Positions 60,315-64,000 of a stretch of DNA of 64,000 bases are shown here, one piece after another. A program made the position numbers and the translations under genes. The notes under the pieces were generated by a model that saw only the letters and a program-made list of their open reading frames with translations, was not told where the DNA came from and did no database searches. This DNA comes from CAZJUP01 sp964549275 (GTDB lineage Bacteria > Fidelibacterota > Marinisomatia > Marinisomatales > TCS55): NCBI GenBank assembly GCA_964549275.1, contig CAZJUP010000002.1:1-64000 (forward strand), in the 5' to 3' direction. Numbering within the stretch: position 1 is the first letter of the stretch; each line of letters starts with the position of its first letter.

Positions 60315-61519
60315 GTTTATCCCGATCCTCTTTTACTGTCTCAGAAATAACCTCTCGGATTAAAGAGCTGATTGAAGGCCAATTTTTTAAAGTAGGAGTT
60401 CGGGGGGAAATATCCAATTTTAAGCACCATTCTTCCGGACACATGTATTTTACTATTAAAGATAAGAATGCAGAGCTGCGTGCAGTGATGTTTCGGGGGA
60501 TGAACCAATCTCTCCATTTTAAGCCGGAAGATGGAATGGACGTATTAGTTCAAGGCAGGATTACTGTCTATGAACCCCGTGGGCAATATCAGATGCTGGC
60601 AGAAACCATGGAACCGGCAGGCATCGGAACCTTATATCTCGCTTTTGAAGCCCTTAAGAATCAGCTTTCTTCTGAAGGATTGTTTGATGAAAGTCATAAG
60701 CAACTGATCCCTGCATTTCCAGAAACTGTAGCTGTAGTTACATCTGAAACAGGGGCTGCGCTTCGGGATATTTTACAGGTTATGAATCGACGATCACCGC
60801 AAATAAAAGTCCTCATTCGCCCGGCACGGGTTCAGGGGAATGAGGCAACCCGGGATTTAACCCAGGCATTAGTCGATATCCAATCCCATGGTGAGGCCGA
60901 TGTTATTATCTTTGGCCGAGGTGGAGGGTCTTTGGAAGATTTATGGCCGTTTAATGAAGAAAGCGTTGTAAGAGCGATTCATCAATGTAAAATTCCAATC
61001 ATTTCTGGTATCGGTCATGAAACAGATATGACCCTCAGTGATTTAGTCTCAGACCTCCGGGCGACAACCCCCTCTGCAGCAGCGGAAATGGTATCCTCAA
61101 ATACACAGGAATTGGGGGGGAGGATATCATCAGCTCAGGATAGGCTGAACCGAGTGATGACCCAAAAATTTGACCGAAACTGGCAATCTTTAGATCGGCT
61201 TTCAGACCGGGTGGCTTTTCATCAGCCCAAAGCGCTGTTGAAACGATATGGGGAATCTTTATCTCATTTAGAAACGGTTTTGTCTCAATCGATAGGTCAT
61301 CGCCTGGCCATGGCTAAAACAAAACTAACCGGTTTTGACCATGAACTCCATGCTTTAAATCCCCTGACTATTTTAAACAGAGGATATGCCATTGCTTTGA
61401 ATAAAAAAGGAGCCGTTATTCGCGGAGAAAAAGATCTGAAATCCGGCGAACTGTTTTCCTTGAAAACAGGTAAAGGTTCATTACTGGCGGAAAAGAAAAA
61501 ATCTTTGCCGGAATCTTAA
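60311..61519 (+). CDS. xseA: Exodeoxyribonuclease VII large subunit
   Basis: A 402-residue nuclease degrading ssDNA bidirectionally with XseB. The OB-fold domain (about 8-95; VRGEISNFKHHSSGHMYFTIKD) is followed by the catalytic part (RGGGSLEDLWPFNEESVVRAI, GIGHETDMTLSDLVSDLRATTPSAAAE, in parts) and coiled-coil helices that bind XseB. The start is the ATG overlapping the previous stop; an in-frame ATG at 60278 inside that gene is rejected. Confidence 0.95.
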   Translation: MSLSRSSFTVSEITSRIKELIEGQFFKVGVRGEISNFKHHSSGHMYFTIKDKNAELRAVMFRGMNQSLHFKPEDGMDVLVQGRITVYEPRGQYQMLAETMEPAGIGTLYLAFEALKNQLSSEGLFDESHKQLIPAFPETVAVVTSETGAALRDILQVMNRRSPQIKVLIRPARVQGNEATRDLTQALVDIQSHGEADVIIFGRGGGSLEDLWPFNEESVVRAIHQCKIPIISGIGHETDMTLSDLVSDLRATTPSAAAEMVSSNTQELGGRISSAQDRLNRVMTQKFDRNWQSLDRLSDRVAFHQPKALLKRYGESLSHLETVLSQSIGHRLAMAKTKLTGFDHELHALNPLTILNRGYAIALNKKGAVIRGEKDLKSGELFSLKTGKGSLLAEKKKSLPES

Positions 61520-61597
61520 ATTGATGGTCTTTAAAATACTTCGAGTCATCCTGTCACAAGCCATTCTTATTATGTCCAAAGAAAATTAAATTGAACC

Positions 61598-61831
61598 ATG
61601 ACTAAAACAGAACAATCTTTTCATTTTGAAACCTTTCTTTCCCGATTGGAGGCTATTGTAACAGAATTAGAAGGGGAGAGCCAATCTCTGGAAAAAAGCC
61701 TCGAACTGTTTGAAGAAGGGGTTCAACTTACAGAAGCCCTGAAATCTCATTTAGAAGAAGCAGAACAAAAGGTGAAACTTTTATTGACAGAGACGGGTGG
61801 TACCATAAAAACAGAGGAATTTTCCGGGTGA
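61598..61831 (+). CDS. xseB: Exodeoxyribonuclease VII small subunit
   Basis: A 77-residue helical protein: FETFLSRLEAIVTELEGESQ and LEKSLELFEEGVQL, followed by the LLTETGG tail. It binds the XseA coiled-coil arm. Separated from xseA by 78 bases; its stop overlaps the nadK GTG. Confidence 0.93.
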   Translation: MTKTEQSFHFETFLSRLEAIVTELEGESQSLEKSLELFEEGVQLTEALKSHLEEAEQKVKLLLTETGGTIKTEEFSG

Positions 61832-62730
61832 ATCTTCGATCCTCTAAAAAACCCAAACGATTGGGAATATGGGGGAATACGGAAAAACCCCGTTTTTGGG
61901 AATTACTGCCGGGGATAATCGACTGGGCAGAAAAGAATAATATCAAAGTCTTTCTGACCACAAGAATCAAGGATCATCTTGGGGATACCCAATCATTTGA
62001 TTATCGGGTCATTGAGTCCGCGGACGATTTTTATACCATGGATTTTATCCTGAGTCTCGGAGGGGATGGAACGATGCTTTCCCTGGCAAGGGCCGTAAGT
62101 CACAGGAAAACACCCATACTGGGGATTCACCTGGGTGAACTGGGATTTATGGCTGAAGTGACCGTTGATGAGATGTATCATCGCTTAGATTTGGTAGCCA
62201 AAGGAAAGTACGGGATTCAAAAAAGAATGGTCCTTAAATGCGAATTGTTTAATGGAAAAACACCAGACGTTTTTTATGCCCTTAACGATTTGGTGGTAGA
62301 CAGGGGTAAATCAAATCGTATGCTCACCATGCGTGTTTTAGCCAACAATCACTTTGTTGCCGATTATAAAGCAGACGGATTAATCGTTGCCACACCCACA
62401 GGCTCAACGGCTTATTCCTTATCTGCGGGGGGCCCCATTGTCATGCCCCGATTGAAAGCCATTGTTGTAACTCCCATCAGCCCCCATACCCTGACTTTAA
62501 GACCAATTGTATTATCTCAAGATCGGTCTATTGAAATTCAGTTCCCGGAAGATAGTGGAGAAGAAATTGCTCTGGCGGTAGATGGCCAGGTCACGGAATA
62601 TATGGATAGAAAATCCAGAGTTTTTATTCAGAAAGCGCCCTTTGACATCCAGATGATTGATTTTGAAGATTCGAACTATTTTCATACTCTGCGGCGAAAA
62701 ATGGGCTGGGGAAGGCGAGGGGAGGTCTAA
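61828..62730 (+). CDS. nadK: NAD kinase
   Basis: A 300-residue NAD+ kinase making NADP+. GGDGTMLSLARAV (about 73) supplies the GGDG active motif, NDLVVDRGKSNRML the NE/D-binding segment, and TPTGSTAYSLSAGGPIV the conserved loop. GTG start overlapping xseB. A short hairpin terminator follows, before the convergent acr3. Confidence 0.95.
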   Translation: MNLRSSKKPKRLGIWGNTEKPRFWELLPGIIDWAEKNNIKVFLTTRIKDHLGDTQSFDYRVIESADDFYTMDFILSLGGDGTMLSLARAVSHRKTPILGIHLGELGFMAEVTVDEMYHRLDLVAKGKYGIQKRMVLKCELFNGKTPDVFYALNDLVVDRGKSNRMLTMRVLANNHFVADYKADGLIVATPTGSTAYSLSAGGPIVMPRLKAIVVTPISPHTLTLRPIVLSQDRSIEIQFPEDSGEEIALAVDGQVTEYMDRKSRVFIQKAPFDIQMIDFEDSNYFHTLRRKMGWGRRGEV

Positions 62731-62786
62731 CCGCTTAATCTCACCTGCAATTTTGAAGTGTTGCGTAAAAATTGTTTGAGTGTAAC

Positions 62787-62804
62787 GCCTTGTTAGGCTT
62801 TTTT
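62787..62804 (+). terminator. Terminator after nadK
   Basis: GCCT-TGTT-AGGC and then TTTTTT, 56 bases past the nadK stop. The stem is only 4 bp. It ends the long same-strand run and is adjacent to the acr3 stop. Confidence 0.6.
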
Positions 62805-62806
62805 AC

Positions 62807-63928
62807 TCATACTTCATGGGCTAAAATTGCTGAATTACATTGAGGATAATCCAAATGACACTCATTGAAAATATGACATGTTCGCTTGCATATTGATACC
62901 AACATGAGCATAAGGGGAACTTCTATGAGCACTCCAACAACCGTAGCTAATGCAGCCCCCGAGGATAAACCAAAAAGAATGATGGCGGTGGCAATGGCCA
63001 CTTCAAAATGATTAGAAGCACCAATCATGGCTGCTGGCGCAGCATCATGATATGAAAGTTTTAACCACCTTGCGAAAATAAAATAACCAATAACAAAAAT
63101 AAAGATGGTTTGTATAAAAAGTGGAATAGAAATCCATAAAATGGTAAATGGGTTGTTGGTGATGACCTCACCTTTGAACGAGAACAACAGAACCAATGTA
63201 AAAAGAAGTGCGGTTATGCTGACTGGAGTAAGCCAATGCAAGAATTTTTGATTGAACCAGTTGATTCCCTTGTATTTGATTATCCACTTTCTTGATAAAT
63301 AGCCTGCGATTAGGGGCAGTGCTACATAAACTGATACAGAAAATAACATTGTTTGCCAGGGGACAGGCATAGAATTTACATTTAAAAGTAAACTGCCCAA
63401 CGGACCATAAAGCAATAGCATCATTAATGAATTTATTGCCACCATCACTAGTGTCAAACCATCATTGCCTTTTGAAAGGTATCCCCACATTAAGACCATC
63501 GCTGTACATGGTGCTATGCCGAGTAAAATAATCCCTGCAATATAACTTCGCCATAATTCAACTTCTTCGCCGTTTGCAAGAATCTCCGTGCCTGGCAGAA
63601 AATCCCTAAACAAATAGCCCAAGAAAAAATAAGCTATTGCAAACATAGAAAACGGCTTGATTGCCCAATTTATGAACAGCGTAAGAAACACAGGCTTTGG
63701 TGTTTTGGCTGACTTTATGACTTGAGAAAAATCAATTTTCACCATGATTGGGTACATCATAAAGAACAGGCAAACAGCAATAGGAATAGATACCTGATAA
63801 ATAGAAAAATCATTGAGGGATGTTGCAATTTCAGGCGCGGCTTTTCCTAGAGCAATACCTCCCACTATACAAAGCAACACCCAAACAGTTAAATACCGCT
63901 CAAAAATTGATAATTTTTTTTCTGCCAT
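62807..63928 (-). CDS. acr3: ACR3 family arsenite efflux transporter
   Basis: A 373-residue inner-membrane As(III) exporter with ten hydrophobic helices. The conserved Cys is in GIAPCTAMVLMW and the Glu in MIGASNHFEVAIA, both key residues in ACR3. The last 30 residues are an unusual Cys-containing hydrophilic tail (CKRTCHIFNECHLDYPQCNS, five Cys), atypical for ACR3 and possibly metalloid-binding. It is preceded by the end of another minus-strand gene 5 bases upstream, probably in the same ars-type operon, which lies beyond the window. Confidence 0.92.
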   Translation of the reverse strand: MAEKKLSIFERYLTVWVLLCIVGGIALGKAAPEIATSLNDFSIYQVSIPIAVCLFFMMYPIMVKIDFSQVIKSAKTPKPVFLTLFINWAIKPFSMFAIAYFFLGYLFRDFLPGTEILANGEEVELWRSYIAGIILLGIAPCTAMVLMWGYLSKGNDGLTLVMVAINSLMMLLLYGPLGSLLLNVNSMPVPWQTMLFSVSVYVALPLIAGYLSRKWIIKYKGINWFNQKFLHWLTPVSITALLFTLVLLFSFKGEVITNNPFTILWISIPLFIQTIFIFVIGYFIFARWLKLSYHDAAPAAMIGASNHFEVAIATAIILFGLSSGAALATVVGVLIEVPLMLMLVSICKRTCHIFNECHLDYPQCNSAILAHEV

Positions 63929-63933
63929 GCTGA

Positions 63934-64000
63934 TTATTCCTCGATATTTAAGGTGTTAATAACTGATAAATTTTTATCTTTACCTTTCTTATTTAATTGC
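63934..64000 (-). CDS. C-terminal end of a minus-strand gene upstream of acr3 (partial)
   Basis: An open frame enters from the window edge and ends NLSVINTLNIEE then stop, 5 bases before the acr3 start. Only about 21 residues are visible; its identity is unknown, though an ars gene (arsR, arsC or similar) is expected. Confidence 0.5.
   Translation of the reverse strand, partial: QLNKKGKDKNLSVINTLNIEE

Overview
The window looks like a chromosomal segment of a Gram-negative, AT-rich, menaquinone-using marine-type bacterium of the FCB group, most like Candidatus Marinimicrobia (SAR406) or a close relative. The pointers are TonB-dependent receptors with N-terminal carboxypeptidase-like domains, a secreted protein with an NFPNPFNPTT-type FlgD-like C-terminal sorting domain, a DUF3098 and a DUF2851 protein, lipoproteins with lipoboxes, and an mS38/bS22-like microprotein. 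The assignment is from gene content and style, not from a marker-gene tree.

Layout. 1-4.9 kb: the end of a KAS III-like thiolase-fold enzyme, a sodium:solute symporter and a TonB receptor in one tight operon with a clear terminator. 5-6.4 kb: an aldehyde dehydrogenase. 6.4-15.7 kb: a TetR regulator with its own palindrome, then the menaquinone pathway (menG, menI, menF, menD, menB, menA and a fused menC-menE), interrupted by a small membrane protein/XRE regulator pair and scattered with short degenerate repeats, including a 122-bp element with 19-bp inverted ends whose right end contains the menA start codon. No menH is visible here. 15.8-18.6 kb: a large secreted BNR-repeat protein. 18.7-21.8 kb: a Cys/His-rich exported protein, a His/Glu-rich lipoprotein and a TonB receptor, probably for metal uptake. 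22-24.5 kb: PEP carboxylase.

24.5-26.3 kb is a small accessory patch: a truncated IS3-type orfA, a HigBA/RelE-like toxin-antitoxin pair, tRNA-Asp with its terminator, a possible structured RNA, and a DUF3098 gene. 26.4-33.2 kb: mltG and pcrA, then a fur-feoA-feoB-feo accessory operon behind a Fur-box-like palindrome, and a GNAT enzyme. 33.3-39.7 kb: a YhaM-like nuclease, an ECF S component and an outer-membrane barrel protein, convergent with a BtuG-like propeller lipoprotein and a BtuB-like receptor controlled by a cobalamin riboswitch.

39.8-62.7 kb is a dense, mostly same-strand housekeeping run with many stop/start overlaps: an NlpC/P60 peptidase, HNH, trpS, scpA, scpB, rluB, cmk, rpsA, cdaR-like, tsaD, a VWA protein, ugd, rfbC, serS, plsC, DUF2851, rfaE2, mltD-like, sppA, HU, the bS22-like microprotein, an S1/P1-PLC-like enzyme, xseA, xseB and nadK. 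62.8-64 kb: an ACR3 arsenite transporter on the minus strand and the last codons of a gene upstream of it. No CRISPR array, prophage or rRNA is visible.
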